Both the position numbers and the translations under genes were made by a program. The notes under the pieces were generated by a model. It searched no databases. It had not been told where the DNA came from and saw only the letters and a list, made by a program, of their open reading frames with translations. DNA of 64,000 nt. Origin: Hymenopellis radicata. Lineage: Eukaryota; Basidiomycota; Agaricomycetes; Agaricales; Physalacriaceae. Shown piece after piece: positions 21,301-32,511 of the stretch. How positions within the stretch are numbered: position 1 is the first letter of the stretch; every line of letters begins with the position of its first letter. The stretch spans positions 124,001 through 188,000 of the forward strand of contig JADNRX010000047.1 of NCBI GenBank assembly GCA_015501595.1, in the 5' to 3' direction.

Positions 21301-23412
21301 GTGAGGATGCCAATGCAAGGCCTTCACGGCGTAGAAATCCACCCAGAGGAAGGCAGATAGAGGCGGAGGAGATGACTGATAAGGAGGATGATGTAGCGGA
21401 AGACGAGAATCAGAGGCATGATGTTGATGAGGAGGCACAGAAAGAAGGCGAGGATGAGGATGAGGCCCAGGAGGAGCATGAAGGCGAGGAAGATGAAGAG
21501 GAAGAGAACGAGGATGATGATGTGCTTGTTAAAGAAAGTCATTTCTCAACAGGTATAGTTATTTCATTTCATACAAGCATACTCTAACTAAATCCTAGGT
21601 TATGGGTTTATTGATGCTATAACACGTCCTGCGGTGATGCGCATTGCTCAAGACTTCATGGAGGCTGCTAAGGGATGGCAGTCCATAGGAGCGGAATATC
21701 AGTCTGCTCAGGTTTTGCAGACTCTAGCACGCTTCCATCAGGATTTGGCGAAACATCCGGGTGCCTTGTCGACTCTCCAGGGCATTCGACGAACTTGGAA
21801 GGATCTTCAAATCATCGATAACGATTCTGCCGTTCACCAGGCACTCGTCTATGTTACTCGTCAGATGCATTTGCAGACACGCTTATGCTTGTCGGTATGG
21901 ATAGAGGAGTGTCTCCTTCAACCAGGGATGAGTCCTTCCTGGCTTGGAAAACTCATTAGCGATATCCAGAATGCCTTGGCACCGCATACCACCTTATCTC
22001 CTACTTTCGACTCTGCGGTGTATCTGCCAGACCTACTCCCCTCCCATACCTATACGCATACACTCAGTCGACGCCAGTACAAAGCCTTGACGGTCGAGGA
22101 GTGCATTCCCATTGTTGTAGGCGCGATTCAGACTTGGTTGGAGTTTCCTACGGATGACACATCCACTACTCAAGATTTCATGCTTCGACTTATACATAAG
22201 CATGTACCCTTGGAGCTGGTGCCTACCCTATTCCTCCTCCCTTCCACTTGGGCTGCTTTCAAGAATCCCAAACTCGCTGTTATCCATAGCGAAGTCACCT
22301 CTAAATGACGCATTCGCAAGCAAGATTGGCAAGGATTCCAAGATGCATTGGTAGACACTTTCTCATCCTCATCCTCTCCTGCCACACGACTCTCCCCTTT
22401 GTCCGCACTATCTCAGCTGCAGAACGTCGCTCACGACTTCGTACAATGTCTACAACGGCCAGCAAATCACATACAGACGACTTCTCCAGACTTTACGGTT
22501 GCTTCTTCAACTGTTCTTATGGATCCTATCGTGACCTTTTTGGAGGAACTACTACCTCTTCTAGATGAGGAGGAGTCCGACGAGGACTCAAACACTGCTG
22601 AGACTGGGCGTACAGAGTTACAGCAATTTGTTATGGAGGACGAGGACTACTTCTTACCCTTTCGCGAATGTGCTCCTTCTCGCGCTCGACTTCGAGATAC
22701 CTTGAGAACAGGTCCAGTGGAGCCGCAGGATGTTTTAACTGTTATACGCAGTTTGCTGATTTTCAGAGGTATCACTTTCAATACCTCTGCAGCGGCTAAT
22801 CACGATGGATGGTTTGAGACGAAAGAGCAGTGGTATGAGTATCGTGGTAGTGGAGGTGCCGCCGATGAGGCAAACTTCGTCAATCCAAAGGCCTATGGAC
22901 CAACAGACGGTAGAATGACGGAGAACTTCGAGACATTTTGGCAGGCGGCTGTTGGGCTTCAGTCATTCTTGCAGAACAAGGATAAGGATCAATCCTTCAC
23001 AAAGGTGTGGGACTACATCGTGCGTAATCGTAAGCTCCCTACCTTTGGGCCTTTATCGTCATTCCTGCTTGTGGAGGATCTGGTTTATGCTGGTCTAGTG
23101 GCGCAACCAACACTAGAGGAGTTTGCTGCTTGTGTTGGTCAGTTAAAAAAGGGAGCCAAGAGTACGCTGGAGATGATGATACCAGGATGTCCTACTCTCT
23201 CAGCAGATCAGGCAGCCAAGGCATTCATTTACGTCTTTAAGTAAGTTTATTCTTTCAATCGATGCTGATGCTAATCGCGTAATAGATATCTAGAAGAGAG
23301 GTTTGAGGAGAGTGATCGTGTACGTATGATGTTTGACATGTTTATGGTGGAGCATGGTTTGTGTAAGCTAGGACGGACAAAGCGTAAACATCGACTGCTT
23401 AATCGTAAATAA
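18312..23412 (+). pseudogene. 2OG-Fe(II)-oxygenase-like protein fused to a chromodomain and acidic repeats
   Basis: Start is the ATG at 18312. At least ten short introns can be placed with frame kept. In order: an N-terminal unknown region; an oxygenase-like core with GGEHTDKND (HxD), RFHFLELGCYIRLSG, FSGLRHHGGTPP (distal His) and ARRLVIVLYPP (19300-19590); a linker with a basic patch (MRRRRYYG); a chromodomain (EVEAIVDHC ... YYVHWAGYDEDENTWEPL, 20520-20760) split by introns; Met-Gly-Glu-Asp repeats and an acidic tail (20830-21540); and a long helical C-terminal region of unknown fold (21600-23412). An in-frame TGA at 22306-22308 splits the last part, which continues in the same frame; CGA to TGA would explain it. 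A chromodomain binds methylated histone tails, so the enzyme may be targeted to marked chromatin. Substrate unknown. Confidence 0.72.
20930..21270 (+). repeat. Coding minisatellite, Met-Gly-Gly-Glu-Asp repeats
   Basis: Degenerate units of about 24 bp (ATGGGAGGCGAGGACAC and variants) encode tandem GMGGEDT-like octapeptides within the chromodomain gene. The region is strongly acidic and probably disordered. Unit number is likely to vary between strains. Confidence 0.85.
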
Positions 23413-24329
23413 AAGTAGCAATTTAACATCTCCAGATTGGGCGTGACTCGTATATACATCAGAGGAGTTCAAGTATAGGTGAGATGGGTATTGGGGGAAG
23501 GCGCACAATATGACAAAGTCGTATGCTGAGATCGTTGCCGGAGAGTACCTCCAAGCCATGTTTTCATGCCCGTTGGCAGCCCCTAAGCAATTGCATGGGG
23601 GCTACCAGCATGCATGAGACTAGAGGAGTGCGACGTCGGGGAAGTTGGTGAGGAAGGTACTTATATAAGTATCTGCATATTTGATGCATGATTCGTGCTC
23701 ATCGCCGACCCCCGAGCAATTGCGCGGGGGCTGGCAGACGTGCACGATACATATGCGACAGGGTGGAGGAGAGCGGGCAGGAGGACATGGTGAGAGGAGA
23801 TGGTAATGATGATGAATGGAAGGGAAATAATAAAAGGGAAACGAATACGCACTGTTTGGGGCTGGACGCGTCTGCCACGCCATCCAGCTCACAAAACCGT
23901 CACAAGTCAGCACCTCCGCCGCTGCCATCCTCATCCTGAGTCGTCGTCTAAATGATATACTGTCCGAGCGCGAATACGGTAAGGGTCATCCGGCGGCTGG
24001 ACACCTGCACATGCTGTCCACCATCACCGTCGCAGATGAGCGTGGTACAGCCGTCGTTGTCACTGTCCTAAGCATCGTTGTCGTCCTAAGTGTGTTATTG
24101 CTGCGAAGACGAACACCAGAATGTGCCCCGGAATGTATCGGAGGGCGCAGCAGCCAGTGCAAAGTCAAACCCCACCAGGAAAGCAAGCAAGCAAGCATAA
24201 AGAAAGTAAATTAAGCCCCAGAAGAAGTTCTGAGGCCGACGAGCATGACATCGCCGTCATGCTGTGGTGGAAAGAGCGAAGAGATAAGATCGGGATGCAG
24301 GGATCACTTACTCCGAACCTTCATGAGTC
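23413..24329. other. Intergenic with paired GCAATTGC hairpins
   Basis: Two related hairpins share the plan CCCC-n-GCAATTGC-n-GGGGG (23578-23603 and 23709-23730), followed by similar ACCAGCATGCATGA / GGCAGACGTGCACGA tails. At 23862-23890 lies GGCTGGACGCGTCTGCCACGCC, a relative of blocks at 470-495 and 797-820 in the left arm. A small open frame (24011-24214) with one hydrophobic stretch is possible but unsupported. Confidence 0.55.
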
Positions 24330-25317
24330 ATGGCTCTAGTCCTTGAACTTGACGAACTGGACATCGACATCCCAAGAGATGTTGTGAAAAACGAACCGTC
24401 AAGAGGTCAGAATATATCTTTGGGCCAGAGAAGTGCTGCGACTTCCAATAACATGGTCAGATCTCTGTTTTATAGGGAACATAACATATTGAACGATAAC
24501 TAGGGTGGAGAAGCTTCCAACACGGGTCTTCTAGATCTATCGGAGTTCATTACACCCGATGAATCATCTACACAGGTCGTGATATCCTCGACAAGTGTAA
24601 TAGCGCCACACGACCTATCGCAGGTAAGTAAACCTGGAAGGAGGAGCTATCAAGTCTAATCTGAGATACAGAGCGATGAGCTTCTAGATCTAACTGATTA
24701 TATTATCGCTACACCACCGTTGGCTGCATTACGCTCATTGGATCCTCCTACAATAGGCAAGGAAGATCGTGTCCTGGAAGAGTTTGTATGTGTATATTGC
24801 TTGGAAAAGATTACTGTGGCACCTGTGGTTCTTTGGTGCGTTTAACTAGAATTGCATAACGATCTACTGCTAATATCTGACTAGTCTTCAATGTACTGCG
24901 ATGAGCTGTGCCTTAGAGGTCGTAGAGGCTTTAAAGTTTCACGTCGCCAATACACCTTATCCCCAATATCGACAGGACGCCTCCTTACCGTGTCCAAAAT
25001 GTCGAAGTCCATGTGACGTCAAGCATTGGCAGGTCTCACCGTCTATGAGCAATATTTTAGAAGTTTTCTATCCAGATTACTCAAGGCAAGAGGAGGGCGT
25101 ACTCAGACGTGCCTTAGGAGAGGCTATTCAACAATTCGTGAACTTCTATGCGGACGTAGGAAATCAGGAGCATGATGCCTATGGTGATCGATATGAATAC
25201 GAGGAACCTTATGGATATACAGACCCAGAGGGATACGGAGAGCCTTCTGAGCAGGAGCCATATATATTACACGGAGGAGCATATGAGCAAGATACTGATT
25301 ATATACCGCCCAATTGA
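24330..25317 (+). CDS. RING-like finger protein of the KDZ-type element
   Basis: Start is the ATG at 24330 (MALVLELDELDIDIPRDV). Three or four short introns (for example GTCAGA...ACTAG near 24453-24503, GTAAGT...TACAG near 24625-24671, and GTGCGT...ACTAG near 24836-24885) join exons rich in LLDLSE/LLDLTDY motifs. The C-terminal half has CVYCLEK-(10)-CLQC-(4)-C ... LPCPKCRSPC, a cysteine spacing consistent with a degenerate RING or related zinc finger, hence possibly an E3 ubiquitin or SUMO ligase. It ends in an acidic, Tyr/Glu-rich tail (YEYEEPYGYTDPEGYGEP). The stop is 29 bases from that of the coiled-coil gene facing it. Other zinc-binding folds cannot be excluded. Confidence 0.6.
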
Positions 25318-25346
25318 TGTCGTAAGCATTATAGACTTTATATATG

Positions 25347-27958
25347 CTACTTAGGATCCGCTACATATAGGTCCTCTAGTTTTTTCCTTAACGTCTTGAC
25401 TCCCAAGGGAACTTTGGCTTCCAGCTCCTCTATGAAATGTCCATCATCTTGTATCGCCTTGATACCTCCCGCATCTTTGATAATCTCGCCACATCGAACA
25501 AGATGACCAATCCATTCCGCTTTACAGTTAATCATAGTAGCCCATGTAGCATAGGTGAACGTCTTAAGCTTGCTAGCTAGGAGTTTTATAAGCATGAGTT
25601 GAATAGCTGATCAATAACGAACCTCCAGTAGCATAAGCAGGACGTTCTGTTTCACGAATAGCCTGTTCGAGGAATACCGCATAGGAAAGCAAATTATCGA
25701 TGGGAAGGCCTTTGGTGCCATACTTGGCTTTGATTTCACCAAGTTCAAGATAGATATCGTTGGTGGCGTATTTCTGGCGAATAATCTCTGGACCGGTGGT
25801 ATGAGCTTGAGCAGCCTGCTTGCGAAGGGGTACCGTATCTCGAGAATGCTTCACTCGAGCTGTTCTTGTAGGATTAGCAGGAGGAGGGTCCGAGGCTACT
25901 TGAGAGGAGTGAATAATGTGTCGCTGAAGAAGAAATCGTCCTATAAAGGATGGCGTTCCTTCCACATTGTCGGCCACTCGATGAAACTGAAAAGACGGAG
26001 AGGTATTAGATATCCACCATTTCGTATCAGACACCTATGTATATCCTGGTTGTCCGCAATATTTAACGCCACATTGATCGCCACATTGTTGAAGAAGAGC
26101 AGGAAGTGTAGCGTAAACCGTAGGTTCCACGGTACGGTTTGCTTCCACATTGGCGTGAATGGCAAAAGGCGAGTGAGCTAAGAAGGATTGAATGGTAAAT
26201 ATTACACGAAATGAGGATACATACTTGTTTCTGAGAAACGTTCACTGACGCTCTTATCCCAAATCTTGATAAAGCCCATTGGACGAATGGGTAGTACTTG
26301 AGAGTCGAAAGGTAGATTACTTGGCCAAGCCATACGTGTAGCAAATGACGAGTCTTCCGATAATGAATACTGAGTTTCGACATCTCGAAAGGTGATTTTA
26401 ACGGTGCCTAAAAGTTTGTTCGTCATATCAACAGATAGATAGTACTGTGCACGTACAGTATAAGATTGCTTGTGTATCTGAAACACCTCCAGATTGTTGA
26501 TCTAAGCGATTCTCAGCAGCTCTTGCCTGTTGCTCTCTTGCTTTCACACGTTCTTCCTCCGCTGCCTGAGCTGCGTGCTGAGCCTCCTGGATACGTTGGG
26601 CTTCCATGCGTCTGGCTTCCTCCGCTGCCTGGACTGCACGCTGAGCCTCCTCGATACGCTGGGCTTCGTGCTGAGCCTCCTGGATACGTTGGGCTTCCAT
26701 GCGTCTGGCTTCCTCCGCTGCCTGAGCTGCACGCTGAGCCTCCTCCATACGCTGGGCTTCAATGCGTCGGGCTTCCTCTACTGCCTCAGCCTCCTCCGCC
26801 GCCTTGGCTGCGTGCTGAGCCTCCTGGATACGCTGGGCTTCCATGCGTCTGGCTTCCTCCGCTGCCTGAGCTGCACGCTGAGCCTCCTCGATACGCTGGG
26901 CTTCAATGCGTCGGGCTTCCTCTACTGCCTCAGCCTCCTCCGCCGCCTTGGCTGCGTGCTGAGCCTCCTGGATACGTTGGGCTTCCATGTGTCTGGCTTC
27001 CTCCGCTGCCTGGACTGCACGCTGAGCCTCCTCGATACGCTGGGCTTCCATGCGTCTGGCTTCCTCCGCTGCCTGGACTGCACGCTGAGCCTCCTCGATA
27101 CGCTGGGCTTCAATGCGTCGGGCTTCCTCTACTGCCTCAGCCTCCTCCGCCGCCTTGGCTGCGTGCTGAGCCTCCTGGATACGCTGGGCTTCCATGCGTC
27201 TGGCTTCCTCCGCTGCTTGAGCTGCGTGCTGAGCCTCCTGGATACGTTGGGCTTCCATGCGTCTGGCTTCCTCCGCTGCCTGAGCTGCACGCTGAGCCTC
27301 CTCGATACGCTGGGCTTCAATGCGTCGGGCTTCCTCTACTGCCTCAGCTTCCTCCGCCGCCTTGGCTGCATGCTGACCCTCCTCAATATGTTGGGCTTCC
27401 ATGCATCTAGCTTCCTCCGCCGCCTCAGCTTCCTCCACCGCTTTGGCTGCACGCTGGGTCTCCACAAGCTGGGCCTCCCCCATGTGCTGGGCTTCAATAT
27501 GTCTGACTTCCTCTGCTGCCTTCGCTGTACGCTCATGAGCCTCACTGCCTTTTGCTGCCTCTGCTGCCTCTGCTACTGGCTGAGCAGCCTGTTCGTTAAA
27601 TATCTAATAAAATTTAATATGATTGATTGATGAAATTTTAAAATAACGTACAGGAAGGTATCCTCTGGTATATAAATCATACAGCACTTGCTCACCCAAG
27701 CTGAGTACGCGCCAAAATTGGCCCAATGTTGCATTGCGAATCTTGTTGGAATCGCACTCAAGAAGAGTGTCTACAGATAAAGATGGAGTAGAGGTCGTGC
27801 GAGTGGAACATCTTCCAGTAACGCTCTCTGGTGGGACGGCAAGTTCCAGAAGTTCACCTCGTCGCTGTAGCGGAATTTCTCCTCTATAAAATGATAAGGA
27901 CGAATGAAATAGCTAAATTGAAGACGTACAATTGAATGGCTGTAAGCTTGAACCGCAT
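25347..27958 (-). CDS. Long Ala/Glu/Arg coiled-coil protein of the KDZ-type element
   Basis: The probable start is the ATG at 27956-27958 (MRFKLTAIQL, followed by an intron). A second exon reads CSTRTTSTPSLSVDTLLEC ... GEQVLYDLYTRGYLP. The central exon (about 26530-27600) is some 350 residues of tandem EAQRIEEAQRAAQAAEEARR-type repeats, predicted to form a long alpha-helical coiled coil. Downstream exons are non-repetitive (SVDMTNKLLGTVKITFRD, MGFIKIWDKSVSERF, PTVYATLPALLQQCGDQCG, KYGTKGLPIDNLLSYAVFLEQ) and end in a TAG at 25347. The family is not recognised. Such proteins can act in DNA or chromatin complexes, but nothing here proves it. The opposite strand also stays open through the repeats, which I treat as a shadow. 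Confidence 0.6.
26560..27590 (-). repeat. Minisatellite coding for the coiled coil
   Basis: Units of 42-69 bp alternate two modules, EAQRIQEAQHAA(K/Q)AAEE and EAVEEARRIEAQRIEEAQ. Some blocks of over 150 bp are nearly identical (for example around 26740-26880, 26860-26990 and 27080-27210), which indicates recent unequal exchange. Copy number is expected to vary. Confidence 0.88.
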
Positions 27959-28280
27959 ACTGAGAAAACTGGAACGTGATGGTATGAAGTTGATGTAGAG
28001 TGGCGATTGGAAATTTTGTGTAGCACGAAATTTATCATCGGCCGAATGGAAGAATATACAAGAATTAAAATTATAACGACTACTTAGAACGTGATTTATG
28101 CTGTTTAACGATGGGAGCCCACTTGCCCTCAGGATTTTTTCCAGCGGCGATTGCGTTGGAAACTAATATAGCAAAGTTCTCATCGTCGTTACGATATGCC
28201 CATGCCCGCTGCATCACGAAACAGCCTCTGGCCTCAGGATGACTCAAGTTCAAGGTCACAGGTATACCAAACTGGAGGCT

Positions 28281-31200
28281 CCTGAGCTAACTCCGAGTGC
28301 TCTGGGTCATGCTGAGTGGCCATGAGAAGCAAGCCGTGATGAATTCAACCTGAAGTAACTCTTAGTTAACTTGAAAGGACTTGGGATGCTGTGCTGGTGA
28401 GCAACATGCATCAAGTTTCGCGAGACTGCTTTGAGTGTGGCCATATCCAACCTGATGTCTTCAGCCAATCTAGAGCACCCTGAGAATTACAAGGAAGATA
28501 ACATAATTCACCAAGAGTCAATACAAACATCGCATCAGATTTTTCACTAAGGCGACACAATATGCAACAGTATATCAGTCATAGTGTACAGTGAGCCGAA
28601 AGATTTGACAACAGCTTTGAGGACGACAACAGGCAGTATATACAACCCAGGCATCGCACATCAAGGGTCCTGATACGAAGCCGTGAACAAGGATAAATCT
28701 ACGTGAGCGATAAAGTACTCGATATAGACCAAAATGATTCACTTAGTATCCCGCCGAGCTCGCTGTCAAGTCGTGAGAGAACCGAGCGTCTCGCCCTCCG
28801 AGTATAATGCTCTAGAACCGCCAGTTGCATCCTCGTCAAGTTCTTGAGTACCTCAACGACTGAAATAATGCTATACGTCAATCTGATGCTCCAACACGTG
28901 GAATCGCCACAATACCTTTGGCGGCATCGCAGCCAAACCCTTTCGCTGCTTTTTCGATGGCTTTCTGATCTGGTTCGGGATCGTACGTAGGCTCGAAAGT
29001 GCGAACAGCCTCGACTCCTGGCGAAAAGCGCTTAAGTACTGCACGATTGGTGGGATCGTTGTTGTACCAGAGCCTGTGGGAAACCTGACGTGTAGGTTGG
29101 GCTCTATTTGCAATATTAATTCAAGGAGCTAATGGCGCATATATAGACTTACATAGGCCGTTTGTGGCGCTGTAGGTGCAGTGGCCATAGGAGGCTGAGA
29201 CAAACACGTCAGAGAATGCCAGAAACTGGAATCACCTAACGTTTTCCTTCCAAAGGAGATGATTACGCGACAGCGGAGCGTACTAGGAATGATAAGATGT
29301 ACAAAATGACCAGCCGATGGGCCGACTGATGGAATAGGGAAGGCAGGCTGCGGCACGCCACCTTCAGAGTTCGAATACCCTCGGCCACTTACAACGAGCA
29401 GACGGAGAGCGCGGTGATCCCACGTCTTCCACGGGAATTTCCTTTCGAGCCAGAGAAAGGCGTCGTTACGCGACGGTCAGGTATCGCGGCGCAGCGACGT
29501 CGCGCCCACCATGACCGCCATGTTGGCCATCCTGTCGTCAAAGTGGGCATAGGACAGGTCCTCAGGGATCATGGTGGGCTCGATGAGCACCAGCGCAGCA
29601 TATGGGAGCTCAGAGAGCAGTATACCACGCGTGGTAAGCATCCTGTGCGTGCACACTTTAAATGACAGATGCGCAGAGACGAGGAAGAAACGCACATGGC
29701 CCCAGCGCCTGCTGAGTGGCCTAACGGAACGATGTGATGGCCCGCCATTTGTGGAGAGCGAACAAAAGCGGATACGGCTAGAGCCCAATCATAAATCGCT
29801 GTGTGGAATTAGATTTAGACGCGGTTAGAGCAAGGTTAGAGACGCACAAACACCTTCAGGTCTGTCAGACAGAGCAGACTAATTGAGGACATTCGTTCCA
29901 GTGTTGGCTCCCATTGTTCCTTGTCTGGAGAACGGCTGTTAGAGATCATGTTCGAGCTCCGGAGAGAGTACTGACGAGATCCAATGCAATGTGCGAGCAA
30001 GAAGGTGATACCGCAGACATTATTGCCCTGCGACGCGCCATAGGTATATCGTTTCGCGATCATCTTGAGACTGCCTTTCGACAATATGCCCTGTCGACAA
30101 TATGCCCTTGTGACTATCGAAGACGAAGGGAACACAGTGAAGGCGCATGGCGGGAAATGTGATGCTTGTCATCCAAGGACGCGAGTCTATATGTATAAGT
30201 GTGAAAGCCAGAGAACGGTTAACGGGAACTTGAAGGTTATAAACAGTCAAAGCCGTTCGTCCCCTTGACTCCACCCACTTCGGAAGCGGTACACATCAAC
30301 GTCTTCCTTTTGAATAGGCGCGTCCGGCAATAGCTGGGCTCGTCCAGCGGGGCCGCCGGGGCTTTTCAAGCCCGCGAATCCAGAATAAGCCAAGAAATGG
30401 AGTCAAAGTAAAGAATAATAATGCCTGGAATGATCTGCGTCCAAAAATCCAGTCATCGGGGCCAGGTGTCGAGAGATAATGGTGGTTGTGTGTGAATATC
30501 TACCACTAAAAGACGTCTCGATCACGGTTCGGATGACCGGTCCGAGTGGTTTTGGACCACTTGCACGGCGTCCAGCGTCGCGACGAAAGCGATTTGAACC
30601 TTCGTACATTGCGGAATTGATTCCTATGATCTTCTAGAGTATTTTATTTTTTGGGTTTTTTTTCGCTAGTGTGAAGATGATACTCGCTTCTTTTGGTGGG
30701 ACGCGGTATGTTGTATGTTGGACGGTAAGTCGGTCGGCTTCCTTTTCATCTCATATATTCAAGTACACTGCATACTACTACTGGGCATGTTTTAAGGTCT
30801 CTGCATCTCTCTGTTCATCGTCCATGGTGTATTGAACGACAACCGGATACCAGGGCCCGGCGATCCGAACAGTGATCAAGCACTGTTCGGAGTCGTCATC
30901 CTTACTCTTCAACCACCATCATCTGTTGTCTCGTCACCGCCATTCTCCCTAATATCGCCGTCTCTTGTCTGCTGGCTCGTCAGTCGGCCGCGTAAGCCCT
31001 GTCAAGACAGGCAGCAAAACCTTTACCGGCGTCGTCGTCGTGGGCAGTCCGCGTCACGAGCCCGCTAAAATCTGGATTGACAGGGCAAGGCCTAGGAGGG
31101 TGAATGCTATTTCGTCTGCGGTCGGGCAGCATTGCACGGTGCGTGCTCATTTTTGCTCATTGTCTTGGTGTTGAACAACGACGGTAGTCCCATGAGATTC

Positions 31201-32511
31201 TATGCGCCCACGACTACGACACGACACCCGAGCATAGGCTCACGTAACGCCAGGCCGACTTTGAGCAGGGCCCATGCTTCGGAGGTCATACCCCGTTGCG
31301 AGGTCTTCCCCGCTCGTACTCGTCTGGACAATTTACCGCCGCAAGCCCATATTCACCACCTCACCCGGCTAGAAATCTCTCCAGTCCAGCATACTGCCCT
31401 TAGCAAATGGTGCCACGTAGACATCACGTGTATGTTGGGTTTTGTTTCGTGTCCCCCATTATTCGGACTTGTTTTCTTACCATTACGACTCTTCTCATCC
31501 GTACTCCGAGCAACAGCGAGTCCGCCGCCGCGTAAGCCCTTCCAAGACAGGCAGCATTATTAATGCCGTCGCTGACGAGGTAGTCGACGTCAAGTTGAGC
31601 GTCCCCGAATGCGTTCTGCGAGAGCAGAAGCCGGAGGCATTGCTCTGCCGGCAGACGACATCGCATAGTGCGTTCTCACTTTTCAGTCTTATTCGTCACT
31701 GATGTGGTCTCAGCTACTCTGCAGTGTTGACAACGACTCTTTTCTCCCCGATATTCATCTTCAAGGTATGAAGTTGCCGCCACCATCTCACCTGCGCAGA
31801 GAATGCATCCACATAACCATAATTCTAGAACAACTGCGATGGAACTGAGCACTTGCTCCCAACACAAATCCTACCAGGACAACAACTACGACGGACAATG
31901 GCAATCGACCACGACGGCAAGGATTACACGTCAGCAAGAGCAGTCATCAACGACAGCATTGCTAACAACCGTGAAGTCGCTTACCAACAACAGCGCGGAC
32001 GACACTTATCAACGAGGATGACACCTATGACGAGCATTTGGGCGTTTCGCCCATGAAACGACGACGATGCCAACTGAACCACGCTTACTGGACAAGGAGG
32101 TCAGCCAAACACGAACGAATATAAATATGCCACTGATGAATAGTACTAGCACGCTCTCGTTGAACACCCCAATGTTCACGAAGACTCGCTTACATGTCTG
32201 TCAGTCGGAGATACTGCGGTACACTAATTTATGTATTGTTTTACTGTACCGAGGTTCTGTCTGTATATCGTGTTCTCGACAATTTATGTGATCCCTTTTC
32301 CCAATGTGTGCATCGAGAGATGCAATTGACCATATCTTGGAGTGGCATGAGTCAACTTAGACCTAGAATGAATGGACATTGGGACAGGTAGAGCTAACTT
32401 AAAGAGCTGTTGAGATGGCCTCAGTGTACTTGAAGCAAACTTGAGAGGGAGGTTCCCGCCGAACCTTCTCCAAAGTTGACTTTGCAACCTTCACCCCTCC
32501 AGTTACTCAGG
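28281..32511. mobile_element. 4.2-kb element inserted in the zinc-finger gene, related to the inverted-repeat arms
   Basis: The ends read CCTGAGCTAACTC (28281, plus strand) and CCTGAGTAACT (from 32511, minus strand), a short inverted repeat. Its right part (about 30960-32510) is a diverged copy of the family at 1-3927: shared words include GCCGCGTAAGCCCT, GCCAGGCCGAC(C/T)TTGAGCAGGG and GTGCCACGTAGA, and the tail is rich in GTTGACTT/AGTTAACT. The left part contains fragments of a host alpha/beta-hydrolase gene. No transposase was seen, so it is likely non-autonomous. A target duplication could not be defined. Confidence 0.72.
28870..30300 (-). pseudogene. Captured alpha/beta-hydrolase gene fragments
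   Basis: On the minus strand, exons separated by intron-like gaps read MIAKRYTYGASQGNNVCGITFLLAHCIG, then KEQWEPTLERM, then IYDWALAVSAFVRSPQ-GHHIVPLGHSAGAGAM (the GHSxG nucleophile elbow, near 29720-29760). Next come SELPYAALVLIEPTMIPED, a block around RRDTW and FPWKTWDHRALRLLV, and a C-terminal exon near 28880-29100. The order and spacing fit a fungal alpha/beta-hydrolase-fold protein of the peroxisomal lipase-like type. Introns are still present, so capture was at the DNA level. A 14-base repeat (GGGCATATTGTCGA, 30080-30115) shifts the frame near the start. I consider it a pseudogene inside the 4.2-kb element. Confidence 0.6.

Noticed and set aside
24011..24214. Small single-transmembrane protein
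   Set aside because: It has one hydrophobic stretch but lies in repeat-containing intergenic DNA, has no homolog I recognise, and overlaps the presumed promoter of the RING-like gene.
26466..27630. Long open frames on the plus strand through the repeat region (314 and 366 codons)
   Set aside because: They arise because the minus-strand coiled-coil repeats lack stops in the complement. Their translation is a monotonous Leu/Pro/Gly repeat, and the minus frame joins sensible exons on both sides.
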